Source: Crocodylus rhombifer (taxonomy: Eukaryota > Chordata > Crocodylia > Crocodylidae). Taken from it: a stretch of 64,000 bases of DNA. This document shows, one piece after another, positions 34,361 through 46,581 of this stretch (position 1 is the stretch's first letter; every line of letters begins with the position of its first letter). Location: assembly GCA_038503035.1 (NCBI GenBank), contig JAVSML010023993.1, forward strand, positions 1 through 64,000, in the 5' to 3' direction. The translations under genes and the position numbers were made by a program. The notes below the pieces were generated by a model. It searched no databases. It was given only the letters and a program-made list of their open reading frames with translations, and was not told the DNA's origin.

Positions 34361-34800
34361 GACCAGTAGTAGGTATAGTCTGGGTTGCAGAAGGGAAGCT
34401 GGCCCCTATTTCAGTAATAATCCTAGAGCAAGACAACTAACAGCTTGACAGCACCATAAGGAGGTGTGAGACCAGGGTGCAGGAGTGGCAGAGCCCCGAG
34501 TGTGACCACCGGGGAACCCTGGGCTACGGGCATGCACGACAGTTGACCCCTAACACTGATAACATCAAGTCGTGGCAGGCGGGAATGGGGTCAAGGAGTC
34601 GGGCAGAGAACATTCGCTCGGGCAGCAGCGGGAGCGCCGACAAGGGATAACACCAACCCCATGGGGAAGAGCGGCCCGAGAACAGCTAGTCGCATCCCGG
34701 CGGCGACAGTGCTCTTGGTCTTTTGTCCTGTTTTATAGCATTAGCTCTTCAGAATAATAGGTTCACCCATGGAGACCAGTCTTCAACAGGAGCTAGGATT
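34361..34800 (-). mobile_element. CpG-rich LTR- or promoter-like block abutting CR1 copy 3
   Basis: CR1 homology ends abruptly at about 34360. The next 440 bp carry many CpGs (about 34560-34720) in an otherwise CpG-poor region. Read on the minus strand, gctataaaac (34740-34731) is a good TATA box followed by the CpG-rich stretch. This resembles a retroviral-type LTR or another recent promoter-bearing insertion in minus orientation. No coding sequence or clear ends found. Confidence 0.35.
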
Positions 34801-35604
34801 TTAGTTAAGCAGGAAAGGGAGGGTGAGTCAGCTGAAGGTTAGATTCTGGCCCTGCTCACTGCAACTGTAACTCTGGAAAAATATTTTTTTCTTTATTCTG
34901 CTTTTAAAAACAAAGTTTGTACTACATGAAGGGGTGTGTTGTATGTGAGAAAATACTCTGTGTGTGTGCGTGCACAAGTGCGTGTGTAATCAATGGCATA
35001 TGACAGACTATTACAAAAAGTAATGGCTATGAGCCAGTAACAAACCAGTATTCCTTCCATATGTAACATAAAATAGTTTTCTATCAAAATATTTTAGTTT
35101 GATGTAAATACAATGAACAAGCCAATTTGTAATAATAAGGATGAGTTATAATGCTTGACAGTTTTCCTTTCTTAAATGAAAAATGCATGTGGTTACCGAA
35201 TGTATATTTTTAATAAAACGGCACTGTCTTTATGCAGTATTCATTCAAGGATCTCAAAGTACTTTCAAAACAATTCATTGTAGTAGCTCTTGTTGATTTA
35301 AAGATTAGTTACTGGTATAAATTGGTGGTTTTTAAGATTCATAGCTATAACATCCACAAGGGTTGACTAGATAGTCTAGTCTCAACTCCTATATTACCCA
35401 GACCATTGAATTTTAGCCAGCGTATTGTTTGTCACATACTAATGTGTCTGCTCCCTGACTGCTCTATCCTTGTAATATCTCAAGGGTAGTAAATATTGTC
35501 AAAATAAATCCCACTGCAGCTTCCCTCCAGGATAAGGGAGGACTTTGGGACCTCCCATTCTGTCCAGTTAGGGGCATAGACCAAGGTGGTGGGCTTTATT
35601 TTGA
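34801..35604. other. Gap between CR1 copies, no gene seen
   Basis: AT-rich sequence with a short TG-rich run near 34955-34990. Nothing assigned. Confidence 0.5.
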
Positions 35605-37710
35605 CCTCCTACCTGACTCGAGAAGTCTACGGGCCAACGAGAGGCAAAGCGCTGCTCGACCTAATACTGGCTACTGGGGATGACCTAATCGGTGACCTAG
35701 TGATCGATGGAAACCTGGGTGACAGCGACCATGAGCTGATCATCTTCACCCTCTGCTGTAAAGCTGGCAAGTCAGTCAGCAACGTGGAAGTTCTTGACTT
35801 CAGGAAATCTGACTTTGCAAGCTCAGGAGGCTTGTCAGTGAAGCCCTAAGGGACCATGAACCCAGGGGGAGGGGAGTTCAGGATGAGTTGTTGCTCCTCA
35901 AGGAAGCGATACCCAATTCACAAGCTAAGTCTATTCCATCTCGGAGGAAAGGCAGCAAGAGGACACAGCAGCCCCCCTGGCTCTCCAGGGATCTAGCAGA
36001 CTTCCTTAGGCTCAAAAGAAAGGCCTACAAAGGATGGAGGATAGGGTTCACCTCCAAGGAGGATTATTTTGCACTGGTCCGGTCCTGCAGGGAGCAAACC
36101 AGGAAAGCCAAGGCTGCAACTGAACTCCAAATAGCTTCAAGTATCAAGGACAATAAAAAGTCCTTTTTCACATATGTGGGGAGCCAGAGGAAAAGCAAGG
36201 GCAACATTGAACCGCTGCTGAACCAGATGAGGCAACTGACAACTGACTCCCAGGAAAAAGCCAACCTATTAAATGGGAACTTTGCGTTGGTCTTTCATCA
36301 GTCCCGTAGGACGCCCATGCCTGTTCCGGGACAGGGAGGTCTGGGTGAGGGTGATCCCTTGCCCTCCATAAATGCCAACCTCGTGAAGGAACACCTTGAG
36401 AGGCTGGATACATTCAGGTCAGCTGGCCCTGACAATCCATACCCCAGGGTACTCAAGGAGCTGGCGAGCATCATAGCCCAGCCTCTGGCACGGATCTTTG
36501 AGAACTCCTGGCGCTCTGGTGTAGTGCCCAAAGACTGGAAGAAGGCCAATGTGGTGCCTATTTTCAAGAAAGGGGAGGAAAGTGGATCCGGCTAACTGTA
36601 GGCCCATCAGCCTGACTTCTATCCCTGGGAAGATCTTAGAAAAGTTTATTAAAGAGGCCATCCTTAATGGACTGGCCAGTGCAAACATCCTAAGGGATAG
36701 CCAGCATGGGTTTGTTGTGGATAGGTCTTGCTTGACCAATCTCATTTCCTTCTATGACCAGGTGAAGGTCTTCATTAATGATGTGGACTTTGGAGTCAGA
36801 AGCAGACTGGCCAAGTTCACCGATGACACCAAACTTTGGGGCGAAGCATCCACGCCAGAAGACAGGCGGGTGATCCAGGCTGACCTGGACAGGCTCAGCA
36901 AATGGGTAGATGAGAACCTGGTGGTGTTTAACACTGAAAAATGCAAGGCTCTCCACCTTGGGAGGAAAAACCTGCAGCATCCTTATAGGCTTGGCAGTGC
37001 TACGCTGGCTAGCACTACAGAAGAAAGAGACTTAGGGGTCATCATTGACCACAAGATGAACACGAGCCTGCAATGTGATGCTGCCGCTAGTAAAGCGAGT
37101 AAAATGCTGGCTTCCATCCATAGATGCTTCTGAAGCAAATCCCGGGATGTCATTCTCCCCTTGTACTTGGCCTTGGTGAGGCCACAGCTGGAGTACTGTG
37201 TCTAGTTTTGGGCCTCACAATTCAAAAAGGATGTGGAGAAGTTTGAGAGAGTCCAGAGGAGAGCCACACGCATAATCAGATGTCAGGAAAACAGACCTTA
37301 TGATGACAGGCTGAGATCCATGGGGCTCTTTATCCTGGAAAAGCGCAGGCTCAGGGGTGATCTGATGGCCCCCTATAAGTTTATCAGGGGTGACCACCAG
37401 TTTTCGGGGGAACTTTTGTTCACCAGAGCGCCCCAGGGGATGACGAGGTCAAGCAGTTATAAACTCCTGCAAGACCATTTCAGGCTGGACATAAGGAAGA
37501 ATTTCTTTACTGTCCGAGCCCCCAAGGTCTGGAAGAGCCTGCCATCGGAGGTGGTTCAAGCACCTACACTGAACACCTTCAAGAGGAAATTGAATGCTTA
37601 TCTTGCTGGGATCCTATGACCCCAGCTGATTTCCTGCCCTTTGGATGGTGGGCTGGACTCAGTGATCCTCTGAGGTCCCTTCCAGCTCTAGTGTCTATGA
37701 AATCTATGAA
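35605..37710 (+). mobile_element. CR1 LINE copy 4, 5'-truncated, RT core deleted, intact 3' end
   Basis: It starts inside the endonuclease (LTREVYGPTRGKALLDL) and runs through GDSDHELIIF, KKGEESGSG and, shifted, ILEKFIKEAIL and HGFVVDRSCLTNLISFYDQV. It then jumps to FINDVDFGV and FTDDTKLWG: the catalytic LDFSKAF and SGVPQG blocks are missing by deletion near 36763. The C-terminal part (VIIDHKMNTSLQCD, LEYCV, ERVQRRATRIIR, VRAPKVWKSLPSEV) is followed by a gtctatgaaatctatgaa tail. Open pieces are 35888-36595, 36549-37133 and 37233-37619. Confidence 0.9.
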
Positions 37711-40700
37711 GATTTTACCTTTTTGGAAGCTTTATCAGGAAAGAATTATGCTAGATGATTGGCTTGGGAAGCACAGAGATGGTGTGTACTTCAGCAGTTT
37801 TTATTTGTTTATTTCATAATAATTCAAACCATTGGTTCACGTCCTGGAGCTATAGTCTCCAATACTTCTCTTTAAACCATGCTGGAGTTAGATAACCACG
37901 AAAAACCTTTTTACATGTCCTGTTTTTCCTCTGAGCTTCTCTTGCTGAAAAAGAACTACACCGAGCGTTTATGAATACGTAAAACTGAATCAATTCTTAT
38001 CTGAAGAGTCAGGTTCAGTCTGCTGCATGACCTATATATCCTTACAATGGAAAGATTTTATCAGTCTTGATATTGTGGCCACCTTAATCTTGTAGAAATT
38101 ATAGTAGTAATGGGGGAGTTCAGGATATTATTAATACCAGAATTGCACAGTCTATACTTTTTTTTTTTAAAGCAAAGCACCTTTAATTCTTACTTCTGAG
38201 TGTTAACAGAAACATTCAGCAGAAACCAATGTTTTCGGGGTACTTAATGAATTCGGGTTCATGCCAGAGCAATTATTCATGCCAGCCACATGAGGGCAGT
38301 ATTGCTAATCTTTAACTTGATTAGTCTGAATGATTTCTAGTGTTCTCTTTTGTTTCAGGAAAAAACATGTAATTTTACTGATAGGTAATATTCATTGCTG
38401 TTTAAAGGAAAACTCTTTTGCAACACATTATGTTTTTGATTGTGCACATACCATATCTGCTACCTGTTCATGGACAAATTTAGAATTTTGAAAAGGTGCA
38501 GATGTTGTATATCATTGCTTATAATATGACACACATTTTTCTCCAGTTAGAGAGAAACTAGAAGCTTTACAAATAAGTTATGGGTTCAGAACTAATAATT
38601 CCATTTAAGGTCAAAGAAAAATAAATATAACTATATCAGAATGTTCACTAATTTGCTAGATCATATATAAAGTTTAAAAAACACAGAAAACTAAGCAGAA
38701 ATATAAAAAACAATAAAAAATATTGTTTTGTTAGTCCTGTAGTCATTATAATTTAATGTACATCTCTCATTCAATTTTGTAAAATAAAATCTGGTCTTTC
38801 TGAGCATCTCGACAGTGCCTCCAGTACCTCCCTGTCAGTCATTGCTATACCTGAGTCAATATTACTACACCTGAGTTAAGCTAAAAACATTGTATGCAGG
38901 GCTGTGAAACAGAAGAGAAACATTAACAAGAATGGCTACCAGATAACAAAATTGCGGAAGAAAGGATCATTTGAATGGTAGGACATTAAGATCACTAAGA
39001 AGGAGAGAGGGTCTTTAACACCTGTGCAACAAAGAGACAGTAGGATGTGCAGGAATCGGGCACATTAATTAGCCATGAAGTCAGTCGACTCCCTCAGTGC
39101 TTCCAGAATAGAATAAAAATGCCACTGCCCCTTCTAGGGGTGTAGGTTGTAGCTGTGCTGGTTTAAGGGCAGTTGGTTTTAAAGTTTGGGTAGAGCAGAA
39201 ATCAAGCAACTGAACCCCCAATCCACCTTGTACGTGTTTTATAAACACTTAAACTGTGACCCTGAGTAATGATACATCTGTTACAATACACATGTGTGGG
39301 CATAAAAGTATTTAAGTGTAAAATGGGGAAGTAGCAAAAACATTAAAGGAAACCTAAAATGAAGATTTTCCATGAGATCTCTTAAATTTTATTTCAAGGT
39401 AGAGCATCTCTGAGGGTTGTTATACAACATAACTGTATAGTGAAGAATAGTATAGAAGATATTTTACAATAAAATGAAGAGTTAATTTCATGTTTTTCAG
39501 ATGAGGATTCAATTCCAGTTCTCCTCTAGAGAATTTTCTGTCTAAATCTCTAGTCCTGGGCAGAAGGGAGTATGGCACAACCCTCTGAGCTTTCCCTATG
39601 GAGCTCCATGACAGGATCGGGGCCTAATTTTGATGTATATACTGAGTAAAAGAGAAAAGTTATTTAGTAGTTCAATGAGGGATTGGAAAAGAGCAAGAGA
39701 AAGCACTTCCTTCATGGAAGATAGAAGGAACTTCCAAATGTAGAAAAAATGCCTGAGGGCTCAAGCTGAATGCTGAAAAGTGCATTGGCTGGCTATTGGA
39801 GCCTAAGGGCTTAGCATGATTGAGATGCACTAATTTTTATGGTTGACAGCATACAAGAGAGTGATGCAGTCAATGTCATATCCAGCTGCCTTTGATTCCC
39901 CAGTTTGAAGGACTATGTGGCCATTTATAACATGTCATCTGGGTGCAGAATTCAGGAAGAGCTTACAATGAGACCTTGAAGTTGCATTTTAGCTGCACTG
40001 CTACCACAAATTTGGTGAGCAACGGCTGATGAGGCAGAGAGCAGTTAAGAGAGGGGTGACAAGGTATAGAAGGGAATGAATGAAATGTTGATAGTAATAA
40101 ACAATCAGGTAACAACAATGGATTTTTGGGAGGGAGAGGCAAATTTGTATCTAAAATGGACAGCATTCTGATTATATATCTGCAATCAGACGTAGTTGAG
40201 AGACTTTTTCAGCTTAAAAAGGCTTGATTTCAGCAGGTCAGACAAAAAATGCAAACTGTTTTTTTTTTCTGCATGAGTTTGAGTGTAATCTGTAAAAGGG
40301 TTATCTCTAGTGGGAACCAAGTAGTTTCTGAAATAGTCCTTCTGTAATATAAAAGCACAGGGTCTGGCACCACTGATAGGACATAGTTGTTCTCAAATAA
40401 GATCCTCAGTAATGTCCTCAAATTCTATAGGTGATAAATACAAGCATTTTGGTACAACCCAGGGAAAAAATGTGTTATTTAAGCCAAAGTAACTATCATC
40501 TTGACAAACTTTTTGCTGGATTACTACTTGAATGAATATTTAATGTAAAACATGCAACCTGCTCTAATAAGAACACATTCATAATTTTTAACATACTAAT
40601 CCTGTCCAAAATTCACTTGGCTTTGCTTCTTGGTAAGGGATACCTTAAAAAGGAAATGTTGGACTGCAGTTAAAGTTGGCTGAAGTGTACAGTACAACAT

Positions 40701-42205
40701 GACCAGCTGTAGAAGCCAGATTTCCTGCAAAAAAGTAAGCCTGCTAAAAATCCTGACATTATTTTGATTTTTTTAATGGAAAAGTGCAATATATAGTTTA
40801 TGACTTTTCATACAATTGTTTATTTTTGGAATAAGAGATCTGCCAAACAAAACAGGTAGTTAATACCCAATTCAGAATGGGGTCGCTGCTCTTAAATAGG
40901 AAAGACATGATTGACTGCATCCTTGGGGATTCTGTGATTAGCCTACACGGAGCTGTAGAATTTTTTTTCTGCATGAATGTAGATGAAATGTAGTTTGAAT
41001 GTTATTCAAAGCCCTGATTACTAAATAAGACAAGTCATGTTATTTAGCTTATCTTCTATATAAATAAACAGCTGACTTCACAGCAGGGACTGAAGACAAC
41101 AACCCAGGGGCTGAGATTGAAAGGACCTGGGTCCAATACAGTAGATATTTGGTGTCTAGAGGTGTAGTGTACTTGGGAAGTATGGTGCTCAGTCATCCTC
41201 TTATCTGGAACAAACACAGAAGTTTGAATATGCTATAGTTTTTTCTGATGACAAACTTGAGTTTTTGAGATTGGACAGTAGAGACTCAACTTTTACATCC
41301 AGTAGTCCTCCCATATTTGGATGCCACCAAGGGTCTCATGTCATAATGGGAGATTGATTTTTTCTGTGCACCTCAGTAAGCCACTGGAAAAAGTGAAGAT
41401 AACATTGCTGCTATGTCTCTTAAGGCTCTTGTGAGCCTAAATACATGCCTGTTTGAAGGTGACAATGACAAGAGGCCATGTAAATGCCTTGGTAGCATAG
41501 ATCAACATGAATGCCTGCCTAAGCTAGATATCTCATGAGATTTTACAAAAAAGGGAGTTAAATATTGATAATACAGACACTGAAGGCATATGGAGGACCT
41601 ATTATACTTATATTATAGAAAATGCCCAGGCTTGGATATTAGAATCTCTTGTCACTCAGGTGATCCATTACCTGCTGTTCATTATGAAAATATATTAAAT
41701 AATTTGCCTGATGAAGTAATCTCATTTAGTCACTGCTTAGCGCTCATCACAGAAAGTTCATTATTTTGTTCCTTCTCAAGCAGACTGAGTAAGCAGAATT
41801 GTTATTCCCCACATCTTTTCAAGCTTTGTGTATCTATCCATTACAACATAGTATTTAAAACTATAGGAAAGATTGGCTGAACCAGTTTGGCAAGGGTTAG
41901 CCCCTTAGTGCACAGAAGTGCTTGGAAGCCCAGAGACAAATCCAGAAATGAGGACATGGTAGTAGTGGATTTAAGATGCAGTATGGAAATGTTTTTAAAA
42001 TATTTTATGTATACATGTTTATTTTGAAAAGAGTAATTAACTAAAATTACAGTTGTTAGATTGTTTGCTGCTTCCATGTGTGATTATGCACCGAAGAAAG
42101 AAGTGTACACAAAAGAGCATGTAAAGTTATTAATTTATCTATTTATCTTTAACTATGAAGTTGTGAGTGACTTCACAGAGTTGTACTGAGATTTGCTACT
42201 AAGTA
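37711..42205. other. Intergenic, no gene seen; small repeat fragment near 39134
   Basis: About 4.5 kb of AT-rich sequence. The words ggggtgtaggttgtagctgt at 39136-39155 recur near 53875. Frames here are short and lack homology. Confidence 0.5.
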
Positions 42206-43596
42206 GGTGCATCTACACAAGATGCTTAATGCACACTGGGCTAATTCTACTGTGAATTAGTGCAGCTGGCAAAAACCATGCTAATGCACAGCAGATTTAG
42301 TCCAATGCACATTTAGCATCACACAAAAATGTTCATCTGTGCTAATGCACAGTAGCACCAATTATGGTGCATTAAGGTTAGTACTTGTTATTACAGGTTG
42401 TACCTGCTTTGACCAAAATAGTTGGTGTTGGGAATGTTGGGACTGATTTTTTTCCTGTTTTAGCAGCCTCCTACAGTCGGTATCTGGGTACTTAGGGCTA
42501 TTCCCTCATGGGAAGTCCCCCTTGACTTTCCTGCCATGTCTTGATTTTAAAATAGAAAGAATGAAGAAAAGGGAGGCTCCTATGTTACTAAAGACTGCTG
42601 TAAGCATGTCCCTTCAGTGGTGTATTCATGGAACTCCACCTTCCCTACACCTCATCCACTAGCCAATCATGTTCAATGGGGCTCCAGTTATTCTAGTTGT
42701 GACCAAATGATATCTTATGCTTTTCTCATCTCTGGGTCACACACAAACCCTCCTTATATTTGGGTTAGAAAAATCCAGTTATGTCCATCAAGGATCCTAG
42801 AAAGTCCTTACACACAATACTAATTCATAAAAAAGTCCAACATATCAAAGTTATCAATTCATAAGAGCAATAAATAATTTTAACCTCAACTGAAAATGCA
42901 GGGATCAGTTCATTAGTTCCCTGTCAGTTGTAATACTGACTTCAAAACTCAACCTTCAGGGTGAGGTTTCTCCCCCTTTCTCCTGTAGGCATGCTCAAAG
43001 CTGTTTCTTTTCCTTGTTTTCCTTTTTTTTTTTTTTCCTTCTACATTACCCTACTTGCCAGGTACATGTCCACCAGGTTCTGGCATGGGTTCTTCCCTGG
43101 GTCCTTCTTCAGGGTTTCTGTTGTTGCGCCCCTCGACATGCATTCTCATGCAGGGCCTTCTACTTCTCTGTCCTGCACCACAAAATATCTGGAGACCCCA
43201 CTGGCTCTCCAATCTGGGGGAAAAGCACGGCTGCCTACTCGCCTCCCTGACAGGGTCAGCGGTCTTATCCTCCAGACCGGTGTACCTGGTCTTTGTAATT
43301 CTGGTGGTGGGCATGGGCTTCTGATGTCAGAGCATACCCATTTCTTAATGCTCAACATGAAAGTGCTCAAAAACTGCAGTAGTAGCACTGCTTGCCCTCC
43401 AGCTCTGCTCTCTCAGGTACAAATCAGCCCATTCCTGCCCTTACCAGGCAATGCTGATGGGTGGGTGGGACTTTGGCTGAACAGCCCGGCCCTTTATTGT
43501 ACTGGGGTTTATCTGTCCCCTTGATCACTCAGTGGCACAGGCACTAATCTTAATGCACCATAATTACAGCGCATCAATGAACATGCAGACATGACC
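42206..43596. mobile_element. catctacac-type MITE carrying a 1.16-kb insert
   Basis: The left end ggtgcatctacacaagatgc and the right end catgcagacatgacc resemble the MITE at 26785-27014. Inverted arms 42360-42383 and 43543-43565 (attatggtgcattaag / cttaatgcaccataat) enclose about 1.16 kb of C/T-rich sequence with open frames on both strands and a ctttattgtac motif near 43490. The enclosed block may be an LTR or another element; I see no recognisable protein. Confidence 0.45.
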
Positions 43597-46350
43597 AAGC
43601 AGTAGAAAAAAAATTCACTCTTTAATGATTAAATTTGGCCTTTAACTTTGGCACTATAATCTTTCAGAAGACAAATGGGTTTTCCAACCTTTTTCAGAGG
43701 AAGTAGTTTAAAATGCTGCTCTTATCTTTAATAATGGAAAATTATAATACTAAAATGACCTCCCTGATGCCTGCCTTCATTAATTTGGTGGCTTTGTGGT
43801 CCATCGTAGTTGTCTGACAATCTGATCCCTTCCCATCACCAGGACTCTTATTTTAATAAGCATCAGCAAGGTGGAGACTTGTTAGGAGAACCTGCCACCC
43901 AGCAGCAGGTGCTGCCTGGCAGGAAAGTTTAGTACTGAGTAGTTTACAAAACATAAAGGCGTTACAGATCTGCAGCTTTATCAACATACAGCGTTGACTA
44001 ATTAATCATTTCTGGATAATGCTCTATGACTAAAAGCCCTGAAGAGATGATCTAAAATTCAAATGGAGACATGATGTTTGTGCTTCTGAATTTTCATTTA
44101 CATGACACATAAGCCACCTGCTTCCCAACATATGGCACACATCTGAACAGACACTGAGCTACACAAGGAAAATTACATTATTTATCATTAAACATGAAAA
44201 AGTGTATTAGGTGCTTCAGAAGGGAAAAAATGAAAAAAAAAATAATTCCCAGAAGAATTTCTAAACCTATCTAATTATATAGATATGATGCAGCAGAGGA
44301 CAGGAATCAGACACTGTGGAAGGAGACTTACTTCTCTGAGGAATGGAGGAATGAAGAGAAGGAAAGTTTAAAAAAATTGTCCTTAAAAGCATCCTTTTCT
44401 CTGACCTGGAAATAAAAAGGCATCTTACATAGCTTGAGTTACAAAGTTGAGGAAGAAAGATGGAAAGAAGGAACATGGGGGCTAGTCTGGGCTTGACAGT
44501 CTGTGATACAGTTTCTCCAGAATTGTTTGATTAAATAGCTTTTCATTGGAAATGTTCATTTGTTGTAACTGAAACATTTTGTAGGAATATACCACTTCTG
44601 ACTAAAGCGTCATTGAGAAAAGTTTGGAGGGGGAAGGGAAGGGGAATGAAGAGAGGAAGAGAGAAAGATTGAGAGCCACCATCCCTGCCCCAGAAGAAGT
44701 AGCTTAGGTGGTCAGGGTATTCACCTGGGATATGAATTAGACCTACTTCTAAGCCTACGGTCTTCTCCAGATGACATTAGACAGGCATTATTTCATCCCA
44801 AAGGAGACTGGAAAAGGTTTTGTAACCCTGAACAATTTTGTAGGAGGGTAAAACTTTCTTGTCTGGCTCTGTTCTGTCTTTGCTATACTTTCACCATAGA
44901 AAAGCTACTGCTGCTGCTGCTTTTTTTGACAGGGAGCCAAAGACTACAGTAAGAGATCCCTGACCTTCAAAATAACTTGTGATAAATGATTATCATACTG
45001 ACCTACTTTACCAGTGTCTGTTTTTTTCATTTAGCTTTCCAACTTCAGTCTGTCCTCGTGCTGCCTCAAACTCATGTAGAAACAACTTCTTTTGTTCACA
45101 GTAAGGAAGTTTACATTTTTGGCATAAAAAGACACGTGTGGCCAAAGATGTCAGAGTATGAACAAAATACAAATAGCCGTCCCAAGCTATTACAGGCCAG
45201 GAAAAGTTTTTAAGTTACTATGAAAGGAGGCATTGCAGTTGCAGTTATAAAGAGCTACCTTGTGATATTTTTGTATCCACTCTTATTTTTATAATTTTAT
45301 TTATCTAGTGTTTGCTAATGTTGTGAAATACAGTATTATAAGTCTGCAAGTTATGTTGCATAATTTCTCATTAGTAGAATATTTTCTTCATTCACACTTT
45401 GATATCTGAGTGTGACCCATAAATAAAGCAACAAATACTGGTATTAAAACCAAGCCAGTCATAATATTTGACCCTTTCAACATGGCTTGTTTTACAACTA
45501 CTATGTTACTATCTAATTTTATTAGAAAATTCCCCATCATGCCCGGATAATTCTTTCACCCATTTTGAAAGACTCAGCTGGGAATCTTGGAGTAGTAGAT
45601 ATCCATCCTCTTCCAATTTATAGGCATTTCCTATGTTTCTTTTCATACATTAGAATATTACATTGGATGTATAAGTCCGGCAACTGAATCATGCATACTG
45701 TCTGGTTGCTATAGTTAGATTAAAATTAAATAAATATATAGAACAGGCTCTCCCAGTGGGCTGATGGACTGCTCAACTGAAATATAGATGGACATGCTTA
45801 AAAACAATTAAAGCTGTCTAGAATTTCTAAATCAATAAAAGGATGTGTAGAACTTAAAAAAAATTCTCAAGCTAACTTGTAAAACTTTTTCTCTTTTACT
45901 TATCTTTTAAGACCTTTGTTGTTGGTATTGGGTTTTCTCTGCTGTGGCTGAGGGTACACTTGAACAGTATAAAATATAAAACAGTATACAATCACACAAA
46001 AATATTTTAGGAGTTAATAAGTTCATATGTACTGAGAAAGATGCAGAATGAAGAATTCAAGCCCTAGTCTATGGAAAGCACATTGGGGTCAATTTTAAAT
46101 GCTCCAAATTCCATAGGGGTCAAACTTAGTTTCTTTATTCATAAAGGAAGAATAACTGACTTCAGATAGACTATCCAGGTGTGGTGACTTGAGGAATCTG
46201 AACAACTCATGAATTCTGGTTGATATGAAATTATTATGCAGTTATTACTAACATATTTTGAACACCTTTGACAATGTATTACTGAAAAGGCTTCCAATAT
46301 GTATCCACCATACTGAAAATAGAGACCATTTACCTGTAAAGACTATTCAT
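43597..46350. other. Intergenic, no gene seen; possible tRNA-SINE fragment near 44700
   Basis: AT-rich. The stretch about 44698-44760 (tagcttaggtggtcaggg, tattcacctgggatatg) resembles the tRNA-related head of a SINE; weak evidence. A small (CTG)4 lies near 44908-44920. Confidence 0.4.
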
Positions 46351-46560
46351 AGAAATTATAGAAAATTAGAGTTGGAGGGGGCTTCAGGGGGTCATCTAGT
46401 CCAACCCCTTGGTCAAAGCAGGACCAGCCCCAACTAGATCAACCCAGCCAAGGATTTGCAGGGTCTTTAAAATCTCCAGTGCTGTAGATTCCACAACCTC
46501 TCTAGGCAGCCTGTTCCAGTGCTTTACTACCCTCCTAGGAGTAAGCTGTTACCTATATTA
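46351..46560 (-). mobile_element. CR1 3'-end fragment
   Basis: In minus orientation: plus-strand words catagaaattatagaaaatt, gtcatctagtccaacccctt and tccacaacctctctaggcag are the inverse of the CR1 C-terminus and 3' UTR (compare 25560-25738). Confidence 0.8.
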
Positions 46561-46581
46561 TGTATATAAAATGCTAGGTAG

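Noticed and set aside
42961..43524. 187-codon plus frame as a secreted or membrane protein (Phe-rich start)
   Set aside because: The Phe run comes from a T-tract. The frame lies in the insert of a MITE and overlaps frames in all directions.
44698..44760. A tRNA gene
   Set aside because: It has an A-box-like start but no acceptor-stem pairing and no convincing B box. At best a SINE fragment.
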